From positions 62,001-126,000 of the forward strand of contig NZ_AYKS02000041.1 in NCBI RefSeq assembly GCF_000496755.2: a DNA stretch of 64,000 nucleotides. Reading direction: 5' to 3'. The notes beneath the pieces were generated by a model. The model was not told where the DNA came from. It made no database searches and saw only the letters and a program-made list of their open reading frames with translations. Shown here piece by piece: positions 53,187-60,053 of this stretch. This stretch comes from Serratia sp. DD3 (GTDB lineage Bacteria; Pseudomonadota; Gammaproteobacteria; Enterobacterales; Enterobacteriaceae). The first letter of the stretch is position 1, and the number at the start of each line of letters is the position of its first letter. A program made the position numbers and the translations under genes.

Positions 53187-54038
53187 TTAATGATAAAAGT
53201 TAATATCTGTTATTTTGCCTTGCCAAAATGGATAGTCTTTGCCACCTGCAACACGAGATATGACGAAACCAAATGGAATCATCATGTCATTCACTAGGCG
53301 ATAATCAGTGCGGACCACTTGCTCACCGGAGCCGTGATAAGGGGTTGTCAAATCACCATCTTGCTCTGCGTTAAAACGTTCTAAGCTACCGTCTTCCCTG
53401 AATGTGGCAACCAGAGAAGCACTGATTCCTTGCGCTGAAACAATCGCACGAGCTTGATTGGCGTTGATAGCCTCCCAGCGTACAACTCCCCCTGGTAATA
53501 ACGCTTGCGGGTAAAGAGGGCTTTCTAGCAACCAGCGTCTTAACGAAATACGATTAAGCTCAGGGCTTTCATGCTCGCTAACAACGGTGAACGTTGACAT
53601 TATTTTCGCTTTCATCGTCATTTCCCCATCATAAAAAGCATCGTAAGCCTTTGCCCAGACACCTAAAAAAATGGGCGTCGTACCCGTGAAAAGTAATGAG
53701 GGGGAGTGGATTGCGATGGTTTGCGTTGCCTCCATTGGTGTGAATTGGGTAGTCAATGGTCTGCGAAAGTCGCCTTCCATGGTCAATTCAACATAGCGCA
53801 ATGGTTGCGGGCTACCACGAAAAACAAATTTAAAATAGCGCTGTACGGGTTCGGGTAATGACATGAATTCAGGGCTATCCGTCTTAATAGTGACCGCACG
53901 AGAGTCCGCGCTATCACGTACTTGCTTTGCAAAAGTGGCGATTTCCCGTTCTGTTAATATTGCGTTCACTCCGATAAAGCCAGCAATCATAATGAAGAGG
54001 ATGAACAGAGTCGCTGTGATCATAAGTCCTTTACGCAT
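53187..54038 (-). CDS. Membrane-anchored DUF6544-like protein
   Basis: A 283-residue protein with one N-terminal hydrophobic segment (about 5-28) and a large extracytoplasmic domain. The sequence PVQRYFKFVFRGSPQPLRYVE and GDLTTPYHGSGEQVVRTDYRL suggests the DUF6544/DUF6920 type, in which a lipid-binding-like beta fold is proposed. It lies 12 bases after a TetR regulator on the same strand, so it is probably its target. I do not recognise a specific function. Confidence 0.65.
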   Translation of the reverse strand: MRKGLMITATLFILFIMIAGFIGVNAILTEREIATFAKQVRDSADSRAVTIKTDSPEFMSLPEPVQRYFKFVFRGSPQPLRYVELTMEGDFRRPLTTQFTPMEATQTIAIHSPSLLFTGTTPIFLGVWAKAYDAFYDGEMTMKAKIMSTFTVVSEHESPELNRISLRRWLLESPLYPQALLPGGVVRWEAINANQARAIVSAQGISASLVATFREDGSLERFNAEQDGDLTTPYHGSGEQVVRTDYRLVNDMMIPFGFVISRVAGGKDYPFWQGKITDINFYH

Positions 54039-54050
54039 GTTGTCTATTCC

Positions 54051-54668
54051 TTAAGTGGATCGGGTTTTTTCAATCAAAAGCATCAATGTATTCACGGTGT
54101 TTTTTGCCAGCAATTCAGCGTTAAGCCCTACATCAGGGGTTCGCTGTTGTGCCATCAGAAGAGCTGCGCCATGGACAGTGGACCAAAGAGTAAACGCAAC
54201 ATCATTTGAATCTTGTTCTGGTAAATAGCCCATTTGCTGAATTTCTATGACGTTATTACGTAGCAATGTCAGTGCTTTTTGTGCTGGATCAGCAGAAAAG
54301 GGTTGGGTATCTATTTCTTCTATTTGGGGAGGGAAAAACATCAAGCGGTACAACGCGGGATTTTCAGCGGCAAAAATGAGATAGGCCTCCCCACCTTCTC
54401 GAAGGCGTGCTAGGGCGTCATTTTTATGGCGTGTTAGCAGACCAAGCTTATGGGAATAAAGCCGCTGAAAGCCTTCATCATGTACCGCCCTAAGCAAAGC
54501 GTTACGATTACGAAAATGGTTGTAAAGCGCAGGGCCACGACAACCGATTCTATTGGCAATTTCCGCCATCGTGATGCTTGAGGCGTCTTTTTCCGAAAGC
54601 AATTCAATTGCCACCTCTATTGCTCGACGAGGGATATCAAGAGACTGCTGTTTAAGAGGGCGAGCCAC
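54051..54668 (-). CDS. TetR/AcrR family transcriptional regulator
   Basis: A 205-residue regulator. The N-terminal HTH is clear (SSITMAEIANRIGCRGPALY followed by NHFRNRNALLRAV, about residues 35-68). The C-terminal ligand domain (WSTVHGAALLMAQ near 160) is of the TetR_C type found in WHG-containing regulators. It is first in a two-gene operon with the membrane-anchored DUF protein. A 45-bp perfect palindrome begins 20 bases upstream of its start and is the obvious operator candidate. Confidence 0.92.
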   Translation of the reverse strand: MARPLKQQSLDIPRRAIEVAIELLSEKDASSITMAEIANRIGCRGPALYNHFRNRNALLRAVHDEGFQRLYSHKLGLLTRHKNDALARLREGGEAYLIFAAENPALYRLMFFPPQIEEIDTQPFSADPAQKALTLLRNNVIEIQQMGYLPEQDSNDVAFTLWSTVHGAALLMAQQRTPDVGLNAELLAKNTVNTLMLLIEKTRST

Positions 54669-54687
54669 AATAGAGTACCTAGAGTTG

Positions 54688-54732
54688 AAAATTAAATTAA
54701 TGACATTAATTTAATGTCATTAATTTAATTTT
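54688..54732. promoter_or_regulatory. 45-bp AT-rich perfect palindrome upstream of tetR-type gene
   Basis: Twenty-two-base arms pair perfectly around a single T at 54710. The core is TTAATGACATTAA and its mirror. It is too long for one TetR dimer, so it may bind two dimers or more. It could also form a cruciform. It lies between the TetR start and the RES toxin stop. Confidence 0.85.
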
Positions 54733-54759
54733 TCAAGAAAATTTTCATGCTGATACCGC

Positions 54760-54798
54760 TACTCGCGGTTAACTGCTTGATAAACTTAACCGCGAGTA
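54760..54798 (-). repeat. Inverted repeat straddling the RES toxin stop codon
   Basis: Perfect 12-bp arms TACTCGCGGTTA (54760-54771) and TAACCGCGAGTA (54787-54798). The second arm is made of the last three sense codons and most of the stop of the RES gene; the first is downstream. The mRNA would close a stem over its stop codon, with no T run after it. Confidence 0.75.
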
Positions 54799-55475
54799 AT
54801 CTGATTGACGGAGATAATGCCGTTATCCCAGATAATCTGGTGCAAGGAAGAGGGAACAATGCGGGTGAGGGTTCTGGGGGTAAATAGCCCCCAGCAGATC
54901 CCCCCGGGATGGCGCACGGAACGATAGGTGATGCCAATCGCATGGGCGCTACGCAACTCCGCCCCTAATTGTTGTGCCGCTCGGTAGTCCGTTGAGTGAT
55001 AGTAGGGGTGTTCCAGCGGCTGACTGGTGATATCGGCAAATGTAGAATCACTGAGCTCAGTGTTCAGGCAGCGATATTCGAAGCATTCAAACTTAAGCTC
55101 GGGCACCTTGCGCCAGTAGCGTTCACAGTGATAGGACACTTCAGCAATGGCGGTCTTTTTGCTCTCTGCGATGTAGTAGACCCCGTAGTCGCCATTGGAA
55201 AAACGGCTCCCGTCAGGGTTGACGTGGGTAAAGGCGGCCATGGCGTAGTGCGCCCCCGGAATCCCCAATACCCACTCTTCACGCGCCAGCAAATTGAGAT
55301 TCCCCACTTGGTTTGCCAAGCGTGGATTGGTGATTTGTTGGATCTCAAACAGAATATCGAACTCTTCCGGGCTGGCAACGTCGGCAAACACTGAAACCGC
55401 TGGGTATTTAGTATGGATCAGGCGATAGCCACGCAGCGGCACGACAGCGGTGCGCGGGATCTCGGGGTGGATCAT
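54786..55475 (-). CDS. RES-domain toxin (NAD+-degrading family)
   Basis: A 229-residue RES protein. The family features Arg in RGYRLIHTKY near residue 15, YIAESKKTAIAEVSYH around 100-115, and a late Ser/Trp-containing strand are present. RES toxins such as MbcT degrade NAD+ to arrest growth. It is the second gene of a Xre-RES operon, overlapping its antitoxin by 4 bp (ATGA). No truncation is visible; the length is typical of the longer RES proteins. Confidence 0.9.
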   Translation of the reverse strand: MIHPEIPRTAVVPLRGYRLIHTKYPAVSVFADVASPEEFDILFEIQQITNPRLANQVGNLNLLAREEWVLGIPGAHYAMAAFTHVNPDGSRFSNGDYGVYYIAESKKTAIAEVSYHCERYWRKVPELKFECFEYRCLNTELSDSTFADITSQPLEHPYYHSTDYRAAQQLGAELRSAHAIGITYRSVRHPGGICWGLFTPRTLTRIVPSSLHQIIWDNGIISVNQITRG

Positions 55476-55879
55476 CCGACCAACCCGCCACGCAGTACAT
55501 CGACACGTTTAGCCACTTCATGCAGATGACCAAACTCACCGTTTTCGATCAGCGAGAGCGGGGTAGTGCCATTGAAGAAGGGATTATGGTTCTTCATGGT
55601 CATAAAGCCGTAAACGTTCTCTGGGTTGTTGAACACAATACGCAAGGCGGAATGGATATTCAGCAGATAACTGATTCGGGTCAGTTGGTCATGGCTCAAC
55701 GAAGCGGTTTTAGTTTCCCCATGGCGGTACTTGTAGAACGTAGCCTTGGAGAGTTGCAGAATGTTTTGTTGCTGCTCCGCCGTACAGCCCCATTTATCCA
55801 TAATTTCCATCGCCGCCCTCACCGCCACCAGGTCACGATTAGCATTGGTTTTAGCAACGGTGTTGAGATGCTTTTTCAT
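55472..55879 (-). CDS. Xre/MbcA/ParS-type antitoxin
   Basis: A 135-residue antitoxin. The N-terminal Xre-like HTH has AEQQQNILQLSKATFYKYRH near 34-53. The C-terminal toxin-binding domain shows the family pattern NPFFNGTTPLSLIENGEFGH followed by LHEVAKRVDVLRGG. It precedes its toxin, with AGGAG upstream of the ATG and a palindrome over its promoter. Confidence 0.92.
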   Translation of the reverse strand: MKKHLNTVAKTNANRDLVAVRAAMEIMDKWGCTAEQQQNILQLSKATFYKYRHGETKTASLSHDQLTRISYLLNIHSALRIVFNNPENVYGFMTMKNHNPFFNGTTPLSLIENGEFGHLHEVAKRVDVLRGGLVG

Positions 55880-55917
55880 CTCATTCTCCTGGTTCCTATT
55901 GGTGAATCAGTTGGTCT

Positions 55918-55947
55918 TATGGTAGACAATTTAATGGTATTTGTCTA
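55918..55947 (-). promoter_or_regulatory. Xre-RES promoter with overlapping operator
   Basis: On the minus strand, -35 TAGACA and -10 TACCAT are 17 bp apart. The 7-bp inverted repeat TAGACAA / TTGTCTA (55923-55929 and 55941-55947) runs from the -35 to the -10, the classic arrangement for autorepression by the antitoxin. Confidence 0.65.
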
Positions 55948-56103
55948 TTTGAAGACTGGGTGCTTACTGGTAATACGTCTTGCTAGCCAGAGATTATTCG
56001 GGCTGCTATTTATCCAGGCGACTGATTGGACCAAATCGGTTACCTGGCCAAGGTCAGAACGAAAGTCTTTAATGACGGCTATCGTTTGTTCAGTTGCAGT
56101 CAC
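55945..56103 (-). CDS. Possible 52-residue small protein or gene remnant
   Basis: An open frame starting at the second of tandem GTG codons, reading VTATEQTIAVIKDFRSDLGQ and on through DLVQSVAWINSS to SKHPVFK. Residue composition looks protein-like (no low complexity, charged and hydrophobic residues alternating), but there is no clear ribosome site and no ATG. It ends inside the Xre promoter. It may be a remnant of an inserted gene or a leader peptide. I do not recognise the family. Confidence 0.2.
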   Translation of the reverse strand: MTATEQTIAVIKDFRSDLGQVTDLVQSVAWINSSPNNLWLARRITSKHPVFK

Positions 56104-56353
56104 CACTGAGTGAGATTTTTTCTCTTGTATGTGGTGAAGCTAATGTATTGGTTCCCAAATTGATGCTGTAGGTTGATTTTTAGGCTGGTATAGTTTAGCT
56201 TCGTAAAAGTTTTTAGCCTATATTCATGGCTAATAATGAGCCAAGAAAACAAGGGTGATTCACCTCAAGGATAGTCTGGCTTTACCACGCTACGCCACTG
56301 TTCGGTCATAAAAAGTGTATTCAGTTTCTAATGGCAATCAAAAGTTCGCCTTA

Positions 56354-56381
56354 TTCACAGTGCATAATAACCAGTTATGCT
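56354..56381 (+). promoter_or_regulatory. WYL regulator promoter with internal palindrome
   Basis: A -35 TTCACA (56354-56359) and -10 TATGCT (56376-56381) are 16 bp apart. The inverted repeat GCATAA / TTATGC (56362-56367 and 56375-56380, 7-base spacer) sits between and over the -10. A dimeric regulator bound here would block its own promoter. Confidence 0.6.
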
Positions 56382-56423
56382 GTAGTTGACCTCGCATGAG
56401 GTTCGATGTTCCATGGAGGGCAT

Positions 56424-57263
56424 ATGAGTAGTGCCAAGCTAGCTCACGAACGATTCGCATTTTTGGAGATGCTGGCCTTTTGGATGGGAGAAGTACGTAA
56501 TAGAGATCTTGAAAATCAGTTCAGCATAACCCGACAACAGGCCTACAAAGACATTGTTCACTATCAAAATTTACACCCCAATCACCTCCTTAAGCTAGAT
56601 AAAGCACATTACGCCTTTGCTGATGATAAACAGCCTCAATATTTTCATGGTGGGTTAGATGATTTTCTTGCCTGGCTTGAAACCGGCTATTTTATATTGG
56701 CTCCCCGATTACTCAATTCCTGTGTAACTCGACTTGAATTACCTGAACGCAAAGTACCACGTCAAGTCATTACGACTTTAATGAAAGCTATTCATCAACA
56801 CTTACGAATAGAAGTGAACTATATATCCTTGTCTAATCCCGAAAGTGAGGGGCGGATTTTCAGTCCACACAGCATTATCAAAGCGGGAAGCCGCTTCCAT
56901 GTCCGTGGATATTGTGAGAAATCTCAAGGATTTCGTGACCTTGTTTTGAGTCGGTTCCGTGAGAATGCAGCAATCGAAGGTTCATCGCCCCACTCCATCG
57001 TTCAAGATGAAGCCTGGCAGACCTATGTCACATTAATACTATCACCTGATCCGAGGTTAACTCTCGCCCAACGAGAAGTTCTCGCCAACGACTACCAAAT
57101 GGAAAATAACCAACTTCATATAAAAACCCGTGCAGCCCTTGCCGATTACTTACTGAAAGAATTGCAGGTGAACACTAAATATCTTGACGGAAAACCCGAA
57201 GCTCAACAACTGGTGTTGGTAAACAGAGATGACATCAAGCAATGGCTTTTTAACAGTTGGTGA
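56424..57263 (+). CDS. wHTH-WYL transcriptional regulator upstream of cas3 (BrxR/CapW-like)
   Basis: A 279-residue regulator. An N-terminal winged HTH (LENQFSITRQQAYKDIVHYQ, about 30-50) is followed by a WYL domain (about 120-190, with FSPHSIIKAGSRFHVRGYCE and FRDLVLSRF) and a WCX C-terminal extension. This three-part plan and the FRDLVLSRF motif resemble the BrxR/CapW regulators of phage-defence loci. ATG 56424 is preceded by GGAGGG; an upstream in-frame ATG would overlap that site. The 171 bases to cas3 contain a 13-base palindrome (57277-57289). Confidence 0.88.
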   Translation: MSSAKLAHERFAFLEMLAFWMGEVRNRDLENQFSITRQQAYKDIVHYQNLHPNHLLKLDKAHYAFADDKQPQYFHGGLDDFLAWLETGYFILAPRLLNSCVTRLELPERKVPRQVITTLMKAIHQHLRIEVNYISLSNPESEGRIFSPHSIIKAGSRFHVRGYCEKSQGFRDLVLSRFRENAAIEGSSPHSIVQDEAWQTYVTLILSPDPRLTLAQREVLANDYQMENNQLHIKTRAALADYLLKELQVNTKYLDGKPEAQQLVLVNRDDIKQWLFNSW

Positions 57264-57434
57264 GTGTGTAGGTAATAGATTAGTAATCTCAGTTAACCTG
57301 AATTTCTGTACAGTATTGTGAAGGGTTTTTATTAGTAGCAAGCTCTCACTCCAATGACAAATCTTATTTGGCTATGTCTTATGAAATCAGTTTAACGTCC
57401 GTGGATAAACGCCTTTAGGTAAGGATGATTAATA

Positions 57435-60050
57435 GTGAGATTCTTAAAAAAATCGCCTGCGCAAACCGATAATATAATCTCTGCAATTTGCTTCGAAAAG
57501 TGCCCGGCTAAAACACGGATGCTAAGTGATGGAACCTCGATTCAAGGGCGTTCGGTGCTGAGCCACTGCCAGATTGTAGGTGAAGTTGCTCGCCAACTGA
57601 TATCGCGTTTCCCACAACCTATGCAATACCGTTTATTTCCGAAAGGGAGTGAAATGGCAGCCGGCAGTCATGATATCGGCAAGGTCAGCCCGACTTTTGT
57701 GGCAAAGATCCTTTCAGCTTGCGGTATCGACTACACAAGGATGCCGGAGTTGGCTGGAGTAAACCCCAAACTAGAGCAACAATGGGGTGGACATGCCGGA
57801 GTCAGCCAGGCCACAGCGGAAGATCTTGGAGTACCGAAATATGTTGCCGAAATCCTCGGTCAACACCATGGTTTTAACCCGTCGGTTGATGATAAACGCG
57901 GCAACGCAGATGTCTTTGGCGGCCCCAACTGGTTTGACGAACGCAAAAAACTGGTGGTCGCGCTAAAAGAATGCTTTCAATCGGACTGGCCGAAGTTTGA
58001 TTCCGCAGCTCAGGCACGTGTTGTCGCTGGGTTGACTTCTGTCTCTGACTGGATTGGCTCTGGTGGTTTTTTTGAAAACCCTGATGAAGATTGGCGGCCA
58101 AATATCACGGCCGCCTTGAATGATGCTGGTTTTATCAAGCCTATTATTCGCAACGGACTCTCTTTCGCTGAAGTCTTTGATCCCATCAATCTAGCGATGC
58201 AACTGCGTGAGCCGCAATCATTGTTTGTGGAACAGGTATCGGGACCAGGGGTATATATTCTTGAAGCCCAGATGGGCATGGGAAAGACCGAGGCTGCTTT
58301 GTATGCCGCTTATCAGTTATTGGCACAGGAAAAAGCGACGGGTATTTATTTTGCGCTGCCAACTCAATTAACTTCCAACAAGATTTACGATCGCTTCAAT
58401 GCCTTTTTGGAGCAAATCATTAGTTCAGCAACCCCACAACGGGGCTTGTTGCTGCACTCTGGTGCCTGGTTGCTGGATACTGAAATAGGGGAAGAAGGCT
58501 GCCCTGGCGGTTCTTGGTTCAACCAAAATAAGCGCGGCTTACTGGCTCCATTTGCCGTCGGCACCATTGATCAGGCGTTAATGGCGGTTATGAACGTCAA
58601 ACATGGTTTTGTCAGAGCTTTTGGTCTGGCTGGCAAGGTCGTCATCCTGGATGAAGTGCATAGCTATGATCTCTACACGGGAACTATTCTCAACGAACTG
58701 GTGGCGTTTCTGCGGCAGATAGACTGCACCGTGATTATTCTCAGTGCGACCCTGAGTCAGGCTCGACGTGAAGCACTATTACAACAGGCTACAACCAGCA
58801 CAGCTTACCCACTGGTTACGACTGTAGCTGCGGTGGGGGAACAAAATCAGCTGGTTGAAGTAGGAGTACCGACTGTAGACAATCCTCCAGTAATACTTCA
58901 AATGTGCGATAAAAATGAACAAGCACTGGAAGAAGCACTTAAACGGGCAGCTCAGGGCCAACAAGTCTTATGGATTGAAAACACCGTTGCTGAAGCACAA
59001 CAGCGGTATCTTGATATCGCCAGTCGTGCGATACAGGTGGGGTGCGAAACGGGCTTGCTTCATTCGCGTTTTACCCCCCAACACCGTGCCATCAACGAAG
59101 ATCGTTGGGTAAACCTCTATGGCCGGGCCGGATGGTCCCAACGTGCAAAATGTGGACGCATTCTGGTGGGTACACAGGTACTGGAACAGTCACTCGACAT
59201 TGATGCTGACTTTCTGATAACTCGCTTTGCACCCACCGATATGTTGCTACAGCGTCTTGGCCGCCTTTGGCGGCACGCAGATACCCCACGTCATTCCAGC
59301 GCCAAACCAGAATGCTGGTTGTTGGCCCCAACGCTGGAGTGTGCACTGGCGAATCCTCACTCTGCTTTTGGCAAAAGCGCCATGGTGTACTCGCCGTATG
59401 TGTTGTGCCGCAGCCTTGAAGTCTGGAAAGATATGCAGTCAGTCTGCTTACCATCAGGCATTCGCCCTTTAATTGATCAAACTTATGCCGCGCGAACGGA
59501 AAGCGCACAATGGGCTAGCCTGTTACATGAATTGAAAAACGGCAGCCGGTTCCGTACTGGCGAGCAGGCCCAACAAGCCCTCGCCAAACTCACTTTGTCC
59601 AAAGGTGGCAAAACATTGCCTGAGCACAAAGCGGACACTCGCTACAGCGACCAGGATACCCATGATTTGTTGTTGCTGTGTAATTTACGCTCACAAGATG
59701 GAACGACCTATATCCGTTTACTTGATGGCAGCGAATTAACCTTGCCGCATAGCCGCCATCGCCTGACCAAGGCAGAGTGGCGCAAACTGGCTGTAGCACT
59801 TAACCAGCAATTAGTACGAGTCAACCCGGCTTATTGCCCACCCAAAAACACGAAACATGAGCTGGAAAAACTGCACCTGAATGAGGTGTTTTATCTTGGC
59901 CGACCAGAGGACGACGAAGCTTTGCTGCGTATTGCCATCGTCAGCAAAACGGGAGAATTGCTCACTCAGGATGGCTACCCGGCTGGTGATAAATACCTGC
60001 TTGAATACCGTGAAGATCTTGGCTTCCGTGCCATTTCCAATAAGGAATAA
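57435..60050 (+). CDS. cas3: CRISPR-associated helicase/nuclease Cas3, type I-E
   Basis: An 871-residue protein that unwinds and degrades target DNA after recruitment by Cascade. The HD nuclease domain shows His44, GSHDIGK (His79, Asp80), GGHAG near 118 and GQHHGF near 143. The SF2 helicase has Walker A GMGKT at 281-285, DEVH at 406-409, an SAT motif, and QRLGRLWRH from 606. The start is GTG, nine bases after AAGGA. All catalytic motifs look intact. It is 3 bases before cse1. Confidence 0.96.
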   Translation: MRFLKKSPAQTDNIISAICFEKCPAKTRMLSDGTSIQGRSVLSHCQIVGEVARQLISRFPQPMQYRLFPKGSEMAAGSHDIGKVSPTFVAKILSACGIDYTRMPELAGVNPKLEQQWGGHAGVSQATAEDLGVPKYVAEILGQHHGFNPSVDDKRGNADVFGGPNWFDERKKLVVALKECFQSDWPKFDSAAQARVVAGLTSVSDWIGSGGFFENPDEDWRPNITAALNDAGFIKPIIRNGLSFAEVFDPINLAMQLREPQSLFVEQVSGPGVYILEAQMGMGKTEAALYAAYQLLAQEKATGIYFALPTQLTSNKIYDRFNAFLEQIISSATPQRGLLLHSGAWLLDTEIGEEGCPGGSWFNQNKRGLLAPFAVGTIDQALMAVMNVKHGFVRAFGLAGKVVILDEVHSYDLYTGTILNELVAFLRQIDCTVIILSATLSQARREALLQQATTSTAYPLVTTVAAVGEQNQLVEVGVPTVDNPPVILQMCDKNEQALEEALKRAAQGQQVLWIENTVAEAQQRYLDIASRAIQVGCETGLLHSRFTPQHRAINEDRWVNLYGRAGWSQRAKCGRILVGTQVLEQSLDIDADFLITRFAPTDMLLQRLGRLWRHADTPRHSSAKPECWLLAPTLECALANPHSAFGKSAMVYSPYVLCRSLEVWKDMQSVCLPSGIRPLIDQTYAARTESAQWASLLHELKNGSRFRTGEQAQQALAKLTLSKGGKTLPEHKADTRYSDQDTHDLLLLCNLRSQDGTTYIRLLDGSELTLPHSRHRLTKAEWRKLAVALNQQLVRVNPAYCPPKNTKHELEKLHLNEVFYLGRPEDDEALLRIAIVSKTGELLTQDGYPAGDKYLLEYREDLGFRAISNKE

Positions 60051-60053
60051 ACG

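Larger units (their letters stand above)
55880..56423. other. Region between Xre antitoxin and WYL regulator
   Basis: About 544 bases. It holds the divergent promoters of the Xre-RES and WYL genes (listed separately) and a possible small minus-strand frame at 55945-56103. I see no insertion-sequence ends, tRNA or CRISPR repeats. The sequence is AT-rich. Confidence 0.5.

Noticed and set aside
55880..57434. Possible CRISPR array or leader near cas3
   Set aside because: I looked for repeated units of about 28-29 bases with regular spacing and found none. The array, if present, must be beyond the right edge.
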